From: Verrucomicrobiota bacterium
GTDB taxonomy: Bacteria > Verrucomicrobiota > Verrucomicrobiia > Limisphaerales > UBA1100
Assembly (NCBI GenBank): GCA_015660155.1
Contig: DQLO01000308.1
Coordinates: 1 to 8,061 of the forward strand
DNA length: 8,061 nt
Reading direction: 5' to 3'
This document shows, piece after piece, positions 1 to 7,036 of this stretch. How positions within the stretch are numbered: position 1 is the first letter of the stretch; every line of letters starts with the position of its first letter. The notes below the pieces were generated by a model. The model was not told the DNA's origin, made no database searches, and saw nothing but the letters and a program-made list of their open reading frames with translations. The position numbers were made by a program, and so were the translations under genes.

Positions 1-1263
1 GAGAAGAGCATCAATCGACTGTTGAGCATGCAGGATCATTCCGGCGGATTGGGTTATTGGCCGGGCGGGAGTGCCACGCTTTTTGCCAGCGCCTACGGCG
101 GAATGGTGTTGGCAATCGCGGAGGAGCGCGGCCACGATGTGCCGGATAATCAACTGAAATCGTTGGCAAAATATCTTACCAAAAAGGTGAAAGGGCCGTT
201 GGTCGAGAAACGCGACGGCGAATATTGTCTTGCGTTGTACACGTTGGCGCTGCTGGGCGAGGCGCAGCCGTCTTGTCACGAGCGGATGTTTGCGCTGCGC
301 GATCAATTGTCCAGCAGCGGCCGCGCCTTGTTGGCGATGGCCGTGGCCAAAGTGGGCGGGCCGGAGGAGATGGTTCGCGATTTGCTAAAGCGCGCTAAAT
401 CCAATCAACGCGGCTTCAGTTATTTCGGCAACTCCAGCCAATTGCTTGCAATGCGATTGCTGGCCATTTGTCAGCACGATCCAAAAGCGCCGGCCGCCGC
501 GCAGCTCGCCGGGAAAATTATTTCCAGCGCACGCGCGGGTCATTGGGGAACCACCTTTGGCAATGCGTGGGTGGTGTACGCGATGGCTACTTTTGCCGGT
601 CATCATTCCGCCGAACAAGGCCCGGCGAATGGCACGATTGTTTGGGGCAATCAGGAGCGTTCCTTCAAGCTCAACGCGAAAGTGCGTCGCCTAGTATTCA
701 CGTTTGCAAACGCGCCCGGCCCGGATGAAACGCCGATGATCCTGCGCAATCCCGGCGAGCGCACTTTGTTTGTGCAGGTGAAGGCCGCGATGCATCCCGC
801 GCAACAACAAACCCAGCCGGTGAAACAAGGCCTCTCTATTCATCGCACTTACACGCGGTTGCAAGACGATGGCACCAAGGATGATGGAGCACCGTTGCGC
901 GTGGGCGATCTGGTGCGTGTCACGTTGCGCGTGGATGTCCCCGCGCCCGCACATTACTTCGCCATTGAAGATGGATTGCCCGCCAACTTGGAGCCGATGA
1001 ATGCCCGCCTAAAAACACAGGCCACAACACGGGTGCCGTCGGGGAAAAATTGGCGTGTTAGCCATAAAGTATTGCGCAAAGATCGCGCGGTTTTTTATGC
1101 CAACAATCTGCCGCGCGGAAGGCACGAATTCAAATACCTCGCCCGCGTGCGCGCTGCCGGCACGGCCACTGCGCCGGCCGCAAAAGTTGAGGCGATGTAT
1201 GATCCGGGCATCGTCGGTCTCACCGCCAGTCAACCCATCGTGACGCTGCCTTTGAATGAGTGA
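1..1263 (+). CDS. Bacterial alpha-2-macroglobulin, C-terminal part (5' truncated by window edge)
   Basis: The reading frame is open from base 1, so only the last 420 codons are present and the true start lies upstream. Bacterial alpha-2-macroglobulins are large periplasmic, usually lipid-anchored, protease-trapping proteins (the E. coli relative is YfhM/ECAM). The first ~195 residues look like the end of the alpha/alpha-toroid thioester domain: a GLGYWPGG segment near residues 17-24, a string of helical repeats, and an HWGTTFGNAWVVYAMA segment near residues 181-196. The last ~130 residues resemble the terminal MG10-like beta domain, with FYANNLPRG, FKYLARVRA and a YDPGIVGLTASQPI-type tail. 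The CxEQ thioester motif, if present, would lie left of the window and cannot be assessed. The stop codon lies inside the start of pbpC, the usual partner of this family. Family assignment rests on these motifs and on the neighbour; it is confident for the family but not for the subtype. Confidence 0.88.
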   Translation, partial: EKSINRLLSMQDHSGGLGYWPGGSATLFASAYGGMVLAIAEERGHDVPDNQLKSLAKYLTKKVKGPLVEKRDGEYCLALYTLALLGEAQPSCHERMFALRDQLSSSGRALLAMAVAKVGGPEEMVRDLLKRAKSNQRGFSYFGNSSQLLAMRLLAICQHDPKAPAAAQLAGKIISSARAGHWGTTFGNAWVVYAMATFAGHHSAEQGPANGTIVWGNQERSFKLNAKVRRLVFTFANAPGPDETPMILRNPGERTLFVQVKAAMHPAQQQTQPVKQGLSIHRTYTRLQDDGTKDDGAPLRVGDLVRVTLRVDVPAPAHYFAIEDGLPANLEPMNARLKTQATTRVPSGKNWRVSHKVLRKDRAVFYANNLPRGRHEFKYLARVRAAGTATAPAAKVEAMYDPGIVGLTASQPIVTLPLNE

Positions 1264-3514
1264 CCGACTGCGCCAATTGCGCGATTGGTTCGCGCGCAAA
1301 GCGTGGCGTCGTTGGGCGCTGCGTTTTGTTTGTGTTTGGCTTGCGGGATGGTTGGGGTTGCAAACTGTGGTGACATTTATGCCGTTGCCCGTGGGGATGG
1401 ATGTGCCGCCGGTGATGAGTCCGCAAGCCGCCGATCGACACGGTGAACCTTTGCGTTTGTTGCTCACTTCGGATGATCGGTTTTTTCAACCGATTGCGCT
1501 GGGCGAATGCGCTCCGATTTTTTTGAAGGCGACGCTGGCGGCGGAGGACAAACGGTTTTGGGGTCACGCCGGTGTGGATTGGTTCAGCACCGCGCGCGCG
1601 GTGAAAGAGATTGCGGTGCATCGTCGGGTGATGTCCGGCGCATCGACCATCACGCAGCAGCTCATCAAAAACGCTGAGCCGCGCCCGCGCACGGTGCGCA
1701 CAAAAATCCTTGAAAATTTGCAGGCGCTCAAGCTCGAACGCACTTGGAGCAAGGAGCAAATTCTCACCGCGTATTTGAACCGCATCGATTACGGCAATCT
1801 CTGTCGCGGCGCGGGCACGGCGGCTTGGTTTTTTTTTGACAAACCCCTGACCGATGTGTCGCCCGCCGAGGCGGCGTTTTTGGCGGCCTTGCCCAATGGC
1901 CCTTCGCGGTTGAATCCACATCGCCATTTCGACCGCGCCAAGCGACGGCAGCTCACCATTCTCGACCGCATGCGGCGGCTCGGTTGGCTGAACGCCGCCG
2001 CCCATCGTCGCGCCTGCGCGGAGCCGATCGCACTGCACCGCGCGGGTCGCGCGTTTGCGGCGGCGCATTTTGTGGATTTGGTGCGCCAACAACGCGAGGT
2101 GAAAACCAATGTGCGCACCACGCTGGATTTGCCGTTGAACCGATTTGTCGATCGCACTTTGAGTAACAGTTTGGATCGATTGACCCAGCGCAATGTTTCC
2201 AATGGTGCGGTGGTGGTCATCGAAAACGCAACGGGCAATGTGTTGGCGTTGGTGGGATCGCGCGATTATTTTGAGGCGGAATCCGGGCAAGTGAACGGCG
2301 CTTGGGCGCCGCGCAGTGCGGGATCCACCTTCAAGCCATTCACCTATTTACTGGCGTTGGAATCGGGGATGACGCCCGCGACGGTGATCGCGGATGTGCC
2401 CACGGATTTCGCCACGAGCACGGGCGTGTTTAGTCCGCAAAATTTCAACCGCCAATTTCATGGGCCGATGCGGCTGCGACTGGCACTGGCGAATTCCCTA
2501 AACGTGTCCGCAGTGAAAGTGCTAGAAGCGGCGGTCGGCGCGGCGGTTTTGCAAAAGCGGCTGCGCGAATGTGGCCTTACCACCTTGGGCGCGAAGGCGA
2601 ATCACTACGGGCTTGGGCTGACGATCGGTAACGCGGAGGCGCGTTTGCTGGAGTTGACCAATGCCTACGCGACGCTCGCGCGGATGGGGGTGCATCGGCC
2701 GGTGCGGTTGTTGGCGGGTGACCCAACGGGAGCACGGCGAATTTTTGATGCACGGCACGCGTGGCTCATCGCGGATATGTTGAGCGACAACGCGGCGCGG
2801 GCGCAGTCGTTTGGCTGGGAATCGGCGTTGGCGTTTGAGTTTCCGGTGGCGTGCAAGACGGGCACGAGTTCGGATTTCCGCGACAACTGGGCGCTTGGTT
2901 TTACACCGGAATTTACAGTGGGCGTATGGGTGGGGAATTTTGATGGTGCGCCGATGCAAAATGTTTCCGGCGTGACCGGTGCTGCGCCGGTGATGCACGC
3001 GGTGATGGAACATTTACGCGCGCGGTTTGGGACGACTGACTTTGTGCGCCCGACCGGAATGGTTCGTGCAGAAGTGAATCCGATTACGGGCCGAAGGGCA
3101 GGGCAGGGGGTGGCGGAATGGTTTGTGGCGGACAACCTCCCGCCGCGCGAAATGCCGGATGATTTTGATGCGGATGGCAAAGTGAAGTTGGGCGCGGATT
3201 ATGCGGAATGGTTTGCCGGTGCGGACAACACGTTGCGCAAACACGCGGTGCTCGATGTTGCGCAAGTCGCGAAGGTGCGTGTGTTGTCGCCCTTGCCGGG
3301 CACGGTTTATTATTTGGATTCCGATTTGCCGCCGTCCAGCCGCCAAGTGCGTTTGCGCGTGAATGCGACTTCGGCGCGTTGGTCATCGCAAACGCTGGAA
3401 TGTGTCGCGCGTGACGGGGATGTGTTTGTGCGACTGCAACCGGGGCGGCACCGGCTCACGGCGGAAGTGGACGGGCAACGGCTGGAAACGTGGATTGAGG
3501 TTGAGGAATTGTGA
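1256..3514 (+). CDS. pbpC: Penicillin-binding protein 1C (bifunctional GT51 transglycosylase / transpeptidase)
   Basis: Class A PBP of the PBP1C type, 752 residues, close to the family norm. It polymerises lipid II into glycan strands and carries a penicillin-binding transpeptidase-like domain at the outer face of the inner membrane. Order of parts: short basic cytoplasmic tail; one membrane anchor about residues 20-42; GT51 domain with EDKRFWGH (catalytic Glu97), GASTITQQ (128-135), RTKILE (148-153) and the KEQILTAYLNRI segment (166-177); transpeptidase domain with SxxK as STFK (Ser357-Lys360), SxN as SLN (414-416) and KTGTS (534-538). A C-terminal PBP1C-type beta domain starts near residue 672 (VRVLSPLPGTVYYLD). 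All catalytic residues are present. The ATG lies 8 bases inside the end of the alpha-2-macroglobulin gene with no Shine-Dalgarno sequence, suggesting translational coupling. Alpha-2-macroglobulin next to pbpC is a known conserved pair, proposed to combine protease trapping with wall repair. Oddity: a run of nine T encodes Phe192-194. Confidence 0.96.
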   Translation: MSDRLRQLRDWFARKAWRRWALRFVCVWLAGWLGLQTVVTFMPLPVGMDVPPVMSPQAADRHGEPLRLLLTSDDRFFQPIALGECAPIFLKATLAAEDKRFWGHAGVDWFSTARAVKEIAVHRRVMSGASTITQQLIKNAEPRPRTVRTKILENLQALKLERTWSKEQILTAYLNRIDYGNLCRGAGTAAWFFFDKPLTDVSPAEAAFLAALPNGPSRLNPHRHFDRAKRRQLTILDRMRRLGWLNAAAHRRACAEPIALHRAGRAFAAAHFVDLVRQQREVKTNVRTTLDLPLNRFVDRTLSNSLDRLTQRNVSNGAVVVIENATGNVLALVGSRDYFEAESGQVNGAWAPRSAGSTFKPFTYLLALESGMTPATVIADVPTDFATSTGVFSPQNFNRQFHGPMRLRLALANSLNVSAVKVLEAAVGAAVLQKRLRECGLTTLGAKANHYGLGLTIGNAEARLLELTNAYATLARMGVHRPVRLLAGDPTGARRIFDARHAWLIADMLSDNAARAQSFGWESALAFEFPVACKTGTSSDFRDNWALGFTPEFTVGVWVGNFDGAPMQNVSGVTGAAPVMHAVMEHLRARFGTTDFVRPTGMVRAEVNPITGRRAGQGVAEWFVADNLPPREMPDDFDADGKVKLGADYAEWFAGADNTLRKHAVLDVAQVAKVRVLSPLPGTVYYLDSDLPPSSRQVRLRVNATSARWSSQTLECVARDGDVFVRLQPGRHRLTAEVDGQRLETWIEVEEL

Positions 3515-3558
3515 TTGTTTTCTGTGCAGAGTGAGTGTTCGCGTTTATCTTCGTGCCG

Positions 3559-5112
3559 ATGGCTTTGATTGATTTAGATTCAGTGGTGCTGCGCTTGCGT
3601 GAGGGCGATCATGTGGGCGTGTTGAAAAAAACCGTGAAGGGCGGCACGGAATTGGCCAATGGGAGCGGTTCGATTACGACTGCGATCACGATTCCGGCGG
3701 GGCACAAAATCGCATTGCGAGCGGTTGCTTCGGGCGAGGCGGTTCACAAGTACGGCCAAATCATCGGGTTTGCCGAGGGCGACATTGCGCCGGGCGAGCA
3801 TGTGCATTCGCAAAATCTCGTGTGTCGCGATTACGAACGGGAGCATCATTTTTGTTCGGATTATCAGCCCACGGAATTTTATCCCGAAGGGGAGCGGCGC
3901 ACGTTTCAGGGGTTTGCCCGGCCGGCCGGACGCGCGGGCACTCGCAATTATGTGGCGGTGATTTCCAATGTGAATTGTTCCAACTCTGTTTCGCGTTATG
4001 TGGCGGAGCGCTTTCGCGGGCCGGATTTTCAAAAACAATTTCCAAGCATCGATGGCGTGATTGCGCTCAAGACGCAAGGCGGTTGCGGGGTGGATCCGGG
4101 CGGGCCGATGCAAATCATCCGCCGTACGCTGGGCAATATGGCGCGGCACTCGAACATCGCGGGCTACGTGATGATCGGGCTCGGCTGCGAGGACAATCAA
4201 ATCGCGGGCATTCGCGAGGATTATGATTTGGACAACCTGCGCGAGGGCGAGATTGCGCCGGTGTTTATGACCATTCAGGGCACGGGGGGGTCGCTGAAAA
4301 CCATCGAGGCGGCGGCCAAGGCGGTGGAGGCGATTTTGCCGAAAGTGGCGGAGGGACGGCGCACGGAGCAAGCTTTGTCAAAATTATTGCTGGCGGAAAA
4401 CTGCGGCGGCTCCGATGGCAACAGCGGTTGCACGGCGAACCCGGCGTTGGGCGTTGCCTCGGATGAATTGGTGCGGCACGGCGGTACGTCGGTGTTGGCG
4501 GAGACTACGGAAATTTATGGCGCGGAACATTTGCTGACCAATCGTGCGGCCACGCCGGAGATAGCCGAAAAGCTAATGCAACAAATCCATTGGTGGGAGG
4601 ATTACGCGCGCCGCCACGACAGCAAAATTGATAACAATCCTTCCGTGGGTAACAAGGCGGGCGGGCTGACCACGATTTACGAAAAGAGCCTCGGCGCGTT
4701 GGCGAAGGGCGGTCAGTCGCCGTTGATGGCGGTGTACGATTATGCGGAACGCATCAACACGGCTGGATTTTGTTTTATGGACACGCCCGGATACGATCCG
4801 GTGAGCATGACGGGCCTCGTGGCGGGCGGTTGCAATGTGGGCGTTTTCACCACCGGCCGCGGTAGTGTGTATGGCTGCAAACCCGCGCCGTGCATTAAGG
4901 TGGCCACTAACACGGCGCTCTTTAACTGGATGGAGGAGGATATGGATTTGAATGCGGGGACGATTATCGACGGGACGGAAACAGTGGCGGAAGTGGGCGC
5001 GCGGATTTTTGAGAAAATCATCGCGGTGGCGAGTGGTGAGAAAACGAAGAGTGAGCTGAACGGGATTGGGGATGATGAGTTTCAGCCGTGGTTTCCGGGG
5101 GCGCAGTTTTAG
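3559..5112 (+). CDS. Altronate/galactarate dehydratase family protein (UxaA/GarD-like)
   Basis: Predicted cytosolic, metal-dependent sugar-acid dehydratase, 517 residues, matching single-chain UxaA/GarD enzymes (about 495-525). These remove water from altronate or galactarate to give 2-keto-3-deoxy acids in hexuronate/aldarate catabolism. Residues ~1-90 form the SAF-like N-domain (AGHKIAL, KYGQIIG, PGEHVHSQN). The main domain shows GTRNY (127-131), a conserved Cys in NVNCS (137-141), GLGCEDNQI (207-215), CGGSDGNSG (282-290), GAEHLL (321-326), NPSVGNKAGG (360-369), MDTPGYDP (407-414) and FTTGRG (430-435). The substrate cannot be told from sequence: altronate, galactarate and related acids are all possible. 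I chose the ATG at 3559 because family members begin just before the SAF domain; an in-frame GTG at 3535 would add eight hydrophobic residues without family support. It lies 44 bases after pbpC with no terminator seen between them, so it may be cotranscribed, although no functional link is evident. No uronate isomerase, reductase or KDG kinase is in view. Confidence 0.9.
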   Translation: MALIDLDSVVLRLREGDHVGVLKKTVKGGTELANGSGSITTAITIPAGHKIALRAVASGEAVHKYGQIIGFAEGDIAPGEHVHSQNLVCRDYEREHHFCSDYQPTEFYPEGERRTFQGFARPAGRAGTRNYVAVISNVNCSNSVSRYVAERFRGPDFQKQFPSIDGVIALKTQGGCGVDPGGPMQIIRRTLGNMARHSNIAGYVMIGLGCEDNQIAGIREDYDLDNLREGEIAPVFMTIQGTGGSLKTIEAAAKAVEAILPKVAEGRRTEQALSKLLLAENCGGSDGNSGCTANPALGVASDELVRHGGTSVLAETTEIYGAEHLLTNRAATPEIAEKLMQQIHWWEDYARRHDSKIDNNPSVGNKAGGLTTIYEKSLGALAKGGQSPLMAVYDYAERINTAGFCFMDTPGYDPVSMTGLVAGGCNVGVFTTGRGSVYGCKPAPCIKVATNTALFNWMEEDMDLNAGTIIDGTETVAEVGARIFEKIIAVASGEKTKSELNGIGDDEFQPWFPGAQF

Positions 5113-5142
5113 GAATTTTCAATGATCAAGTTTCAATTGCGT

Positions 5143-5167
5143 TGTGAATGATAATTGATCATTCACA
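5143..5167. repeat. Perfect 10-bp hairpin in the convergent intergenic region
   Basis: TGTGAATGAT (5143-5152), a five-base loop AATTG, then ATCATTCACA (5158-5167). The 3' arm overlaps the stop codon of the minus-strand ABC ATPase gene, and the hairpin lies 30 bases past the stop of the plus-strand dehydratase. Its place between convergent genes suggests a bidirectional transcription stop or an mRNA 3'-end stabiliser. No strong T-tract follows on either strand (the plus strand has only TCATCTCTTTCC), so it is not a textbook intrinsic terminator. An alternative 9-bp pairing, AATGATCAA (5121-5129) with TTGATCATT (5155-5163), competes with it. Confidence 0.55.
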
Positions 5168-5969
5168 TCATCTCTTTCCTCGCCAGTTTTACTTTCAGCG
5201 CGTATCGGCCGCCTTTCTTTTCCAGCTTCACTTTGTTTCCAAACGACTCCGACAGGTTTCGGCTCGTCAGAGTAGTTTTCATTTTCCCTGTGGCACTCAC
5301 TCGACCATTTTTCAGCAACAACGCGTGGGTGAAGGCGGGCATGATTTCTTCCACGTGATGGGTGACGAAAACCAGCGCGGGTGCACCGTGTTGGCGGGCG
5401 AGGCGGGTTAGGAATTGGAGGAAGTGTTCGCGGGCGACGGGGTCGAGGCCGGCGCAGGGTTCATCGAGGATGAGGAGCTTGGGTTTGGCCATGAGGGCGC
5501 GGCCGATGAGGATGCGCTGGCGTTCGCCTTGGGAGAGGTGTTGCCACGGGCGGTCGGCGAGGGGGAGGCACTCGATGCGTTTGAGGATGGCGCGGGCGGT
5601 GCGGCGGTCGGCGGCGGTTGGGGTTTGCCAAAGATCGATCATGGCGTATTTGCCGCTGATGACCGTCTCGAGCGCGGGCTCGGCGGGGGCCATTAGTTTG
5701 TTGAGGGCGCTGCTGACGAGGCCGATTTTTTTGCGCAGCTCGGGCCAATGACTTTCGCCGAAGGTTTGGCCGAGGAGTTGGATGTCGCCGTCGGTGGGGG
5801 TTTTGTAGCCGGTGAGCGCGGCGAGTAGAGTCGTTTTGCCGGAACCATTGGGGCCGAGGATGACCCAATGTTGGCTGGGATCGACGCGCCAGTTGATGCC
5901 GTCGAGGATGACGGTGTCGCCGCGTTCGAGGCGGAGGTTGCTGATGCAAAGAATGGGGCGACGTGGCAC
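5163..5969 (-). CDS. ABC transporter ATP-binding protein, ModF/YlmA-like
   Basis: Single ABC ATPase domain of 268 residues with no membrane segment. Motifs: Walker A GPNGSGKTT (39-47), signature LSQGERQR (145-152), Walker B LLILDEP (165-171, catalytic Glu170), D-loop AGLD (173-176) and H-loop His204 in FVTHH. The Q-loop position reads IGLVSSAL (82-89), without the usual Gln. The VSS form is, as I recall, typical of the ModF/YlmA branch, whose members often lack an obvious permease partner. A basic tail of about 40 residues follows the domain (KVKLEKKGGRYALKVKLARK). Coding begins with GTG; an in-frame stop at 5979-5981 leaves no room for an earlier start, and no Shine-Dalgarno sequence precedes it. 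No permease or binding-protein gene is adjacent, so the transported substrate, if any, is unknown. It is convergent with the dehydratase gene and divergent from the DUF1080 gene. Confidence 0.9.
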   Translation of the reverse strand: MPRRPILCISNLRLERGDTVILDGINWRVDPSQHWVILGPNGSGKTTLLAALTGYKTPTDGDIQLLGQTFGESHWPELRKKIGLVSSALNKLMAPAEPALETVISGKYAMIDLWQTPTAADRRTARAILKRIECLPLADRPWQHLSQGERQRILIGRALMAKPKLLILDEPCAGLDPVAREHFLQFLTRLARQHGAPALVFVTHHVEEIMPAFTHALLLKNGRVSATGKMKTTLTSRNLSESFGNKVKLEKKGGRYALKVKLARKEMM

Positions 5970-6064
5970 GCAGGGCTTTTAACGGGAGCGGGGCGCGCGG
6001 CCAAGCGAAAGTTTTGCTTGCGAGTGGGGGTGCGGTTGTTAGGCTGGCGGCCGAACCAATTGAT

Positions 6065-6847
6065 ATGGAAAAAATAATTCTCTTTTCACTGATCCCCGTG
6101 CTGGCAATTTCCGTTTTTGAAACAGGCGCTGCTGACAAAAATCTTCCGGGCTACACGGATACGCCAGTTATCCCCGGCCAAAAATGGCGCGTGCACGATG
6201 CCAATCGGCCTCGGCCAAAGGTGGTGAAGGCGGGGCCGTCCAAGACGCTGGGTATGAAACCGCCCAAGGGCGCGGTGGTGCTTTTCGACGGCACGGACAC
6301 TAGCCAATGGAGCCACAACAAGTGGAAGGTGGAGAAGGGCTACATGGAAGTGACGCGGGGTTCGGGGCAGTTGAAAACCAAACAGAAATTTGGATCCATC
6401 AAGTTGCACTTGGAATTTGCCACGCCGAAGGAAGTGAAGGGGAGCAGTCAAGGGCGCGGCAATAGCGGCGTGTTTTTTTGCGGGCAATACGAAGTGCAAG
6501 TGCTGGATTCGTACAACAACATTTCCTATGCCGACGGCCAGTGCGCGGCGATTTACGGGCAGCATCCGCCGCGCGTGAATGCGTGCCGTCCTCCGGGTGA
6601 ATGGCAGACTTACGATATCGAGTTTCGCGCGCCCAAGTTTGGCAAGGACGGCAAGGTGACGCGGGCGGCGGTGCTGACGGTGATTCACAATGGCGTGAAG
6701 GTGCACGACCAACGCGAACTGATTGGGCCCTCGGGCCATAAGTCGGTGAAGTCTTACAAAAAACACGGGCCCGGTTCGATCGGCCTGCAAGACCACGGCA
6801 ACCCGATGCGGTTTCGCAATATCTGGGTGGTGGAGTTGAAGGACTGA
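6065..6847 (+). CDS. Secreted DUF1080 / 3-keto-disaccharide hydrolase family protein
   Basis: A 260-residue protein of the DUF1080 family (concanavalin-A-like jelly roll), now named 3-keto-disaccharide hydrolase; characterised members cleave 3-keto-glycosides. Start at ATG 6065: it gives a hydrophobic leader (MEKIILFSLIPVLAISVF) with likely signal peptidase cleavage near GAA (21-23), so export is expected. An earlier in-frame start would put about 34 residues of unlike composition before the leader. After a ~45-residue Pro-rich segment (GYTDTPVIPGQKWRVHD), the domain opens with LFDGTDTSQW (73-82) and continues with GNSGVFFCGQYEVQVLDSY (132-150), a PPRVNACRPPGEWQTYDIEF segment (168-187) and the closing GSIGLQDHGNPMRFRNIWV (237-255), all hallmark segments. 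It stands alone: divergent from the ABC ATPase and followed by its own terminator, so it is probably monocistronic. No Gfo/Idh/MocA glucoside 3-dehydrogenase, the expected pathway partner, is within view. Family is confident; substrate unknown. Confidence 0.92.
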   Translation: MEKIILFSLIPVLAISVFETGAADKNLPGYTDTPVIPGQKWRVHDANRPRPKVVKAGPSKTLGMKPPKGAVVLFDGTDTSQWSHNKWKVEKGYMEVTRGSGQLKTKQKFGSIKLHLEFATPKEVKGSSQGRGNSGVFFCGQYEVQVLDSYNNISYADGQCAAIYGQHPPRVNACRPPGEWQTYDIEFRAPKFGKDGKVTRAAVLTVIHNGVKVHDQRELIGPSGHKSVKSYKKHGPGSIGLQDHGNPMRFRNIWVVELKD

Positions 6848-6870
6848 AAAAGCGGTTGATCGCTTTGGAG

Positions 6871-6899
6871 AAGGCGGGGCCGTGAGGCTCCGCTTTTTT
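6871..6899 (+). terminator. Rho-independent terminator after the DUF1080 gene
   Basis: Stem GCGGGGCC (6874-6881), tetraloop GTGA (a GNRA-type loop) and GGCTCCGC (6886-6893) pair over 8 bp with one G-T wobble. The stem is extended by AAG against TTT and is followed by six T (6894-6899). It begins 23 bases after the DUF1080 stop codon. A smaller hairpin, AAAGCG (6849-6854) with CGCTTT (6861-6866), sits just before it. Confidence 0.88.
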
Positions 6900-6904
6900 A
6901 ATGA

Positions 6905-6935
6905 CCAAGAACCCAAGCGCCCAAGGTCCAATGGG
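6905..6935. repeat. Degenerate CCAA-type octamer repeat (four units)
   Basis: Four imperfect units follow each other: CCAAGAAC (6905-6912), CCAAGCGC (6913-6920), CCAAGGT (6921-6927, one base short) and CCAATGGG (6928-6935). The period is about 8 bases with a constant CCAA core. It lies directly after the terminator, in DNA with no supportable gene. Function unknown; it may be a remnant of a dispersed short repeat. Confidence 0.4.
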
Positions 6936-6964
6936 TGAGAGGAGGGGGGCACTAATCCGCACAC

Positions 6965-6979
6965 GTAGAAATAATCTAC
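6965..6979. repeat. Short inverted repeat GTAGA-N5-TCTAC upstream of the GspE/PilB gene
   Basis: A perfect 5-bp dyad around an AATAA centre lies in an AT-rich patch 73 bases before the GspE/PilB ATPase start codon. Its size and position would suit an operator or a small RNA hairpin, but a 5-bp arm can easily occur by chance. Confidence 0.25.
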
Positions 6980-7006
6980 AAATCCCCCATTGTTTATAGC
7001 TCTTAT

Positions 7007-7036
7007 TTGACGCGGAGCCTCTTGAGGTCGTAAGTT
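7007..7036 (+). promoter_or_regulatory. Possible sigma70-type promoter for the GspE/PilB gene
   Basis: TTGACG (7007-7012, five of six matches to the -35 consensus) is followed after 18 bases by TAAGTT (7031-7036, three of six for the -10). The terminator upstream implies that this gene needs its own promoter within 6900-7051. The -10 is weak, and transcription starting from it would leave a leader of only a few bases before ATG 7052, so this is a candidate only. Confidence 0.25.

Noticed and set aside
1220..2290. Long minus-strand open frame antisense to pbpC
   Set aside because: Composition is rich in Arg, His and Gln without recognisable motifs, and it lies fully opposite a well-supported pbpC gene. 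It is a shadow of GC-biased codon use.
3535..3558. Upstream GTG start for the dehydratase adding eight residues
   Set aside because: The extra residues (MFAFIFVP) are hydrophobic and unlike the family's N-terminus, which starts just before the SAF domain. No Shine-Dalgarno sequence favours it.
6014..6042. TTGCTT-17-TGTTAG as a promoter for the DUF1080 gene
   Set aside because: Each box matches the consensus at only about three of six positions, no better than chance. A promoter must lie in the 95-base divergent gap, but I cannot place it.
5963..6064. Longer N-terminus for the DUF1080 protein from an in-frame start before 6065
   Set aside because: It would bury a clear signal peptide behind ~34 residues of intergenic-looking sequence and overlap the divergent ATPase start.
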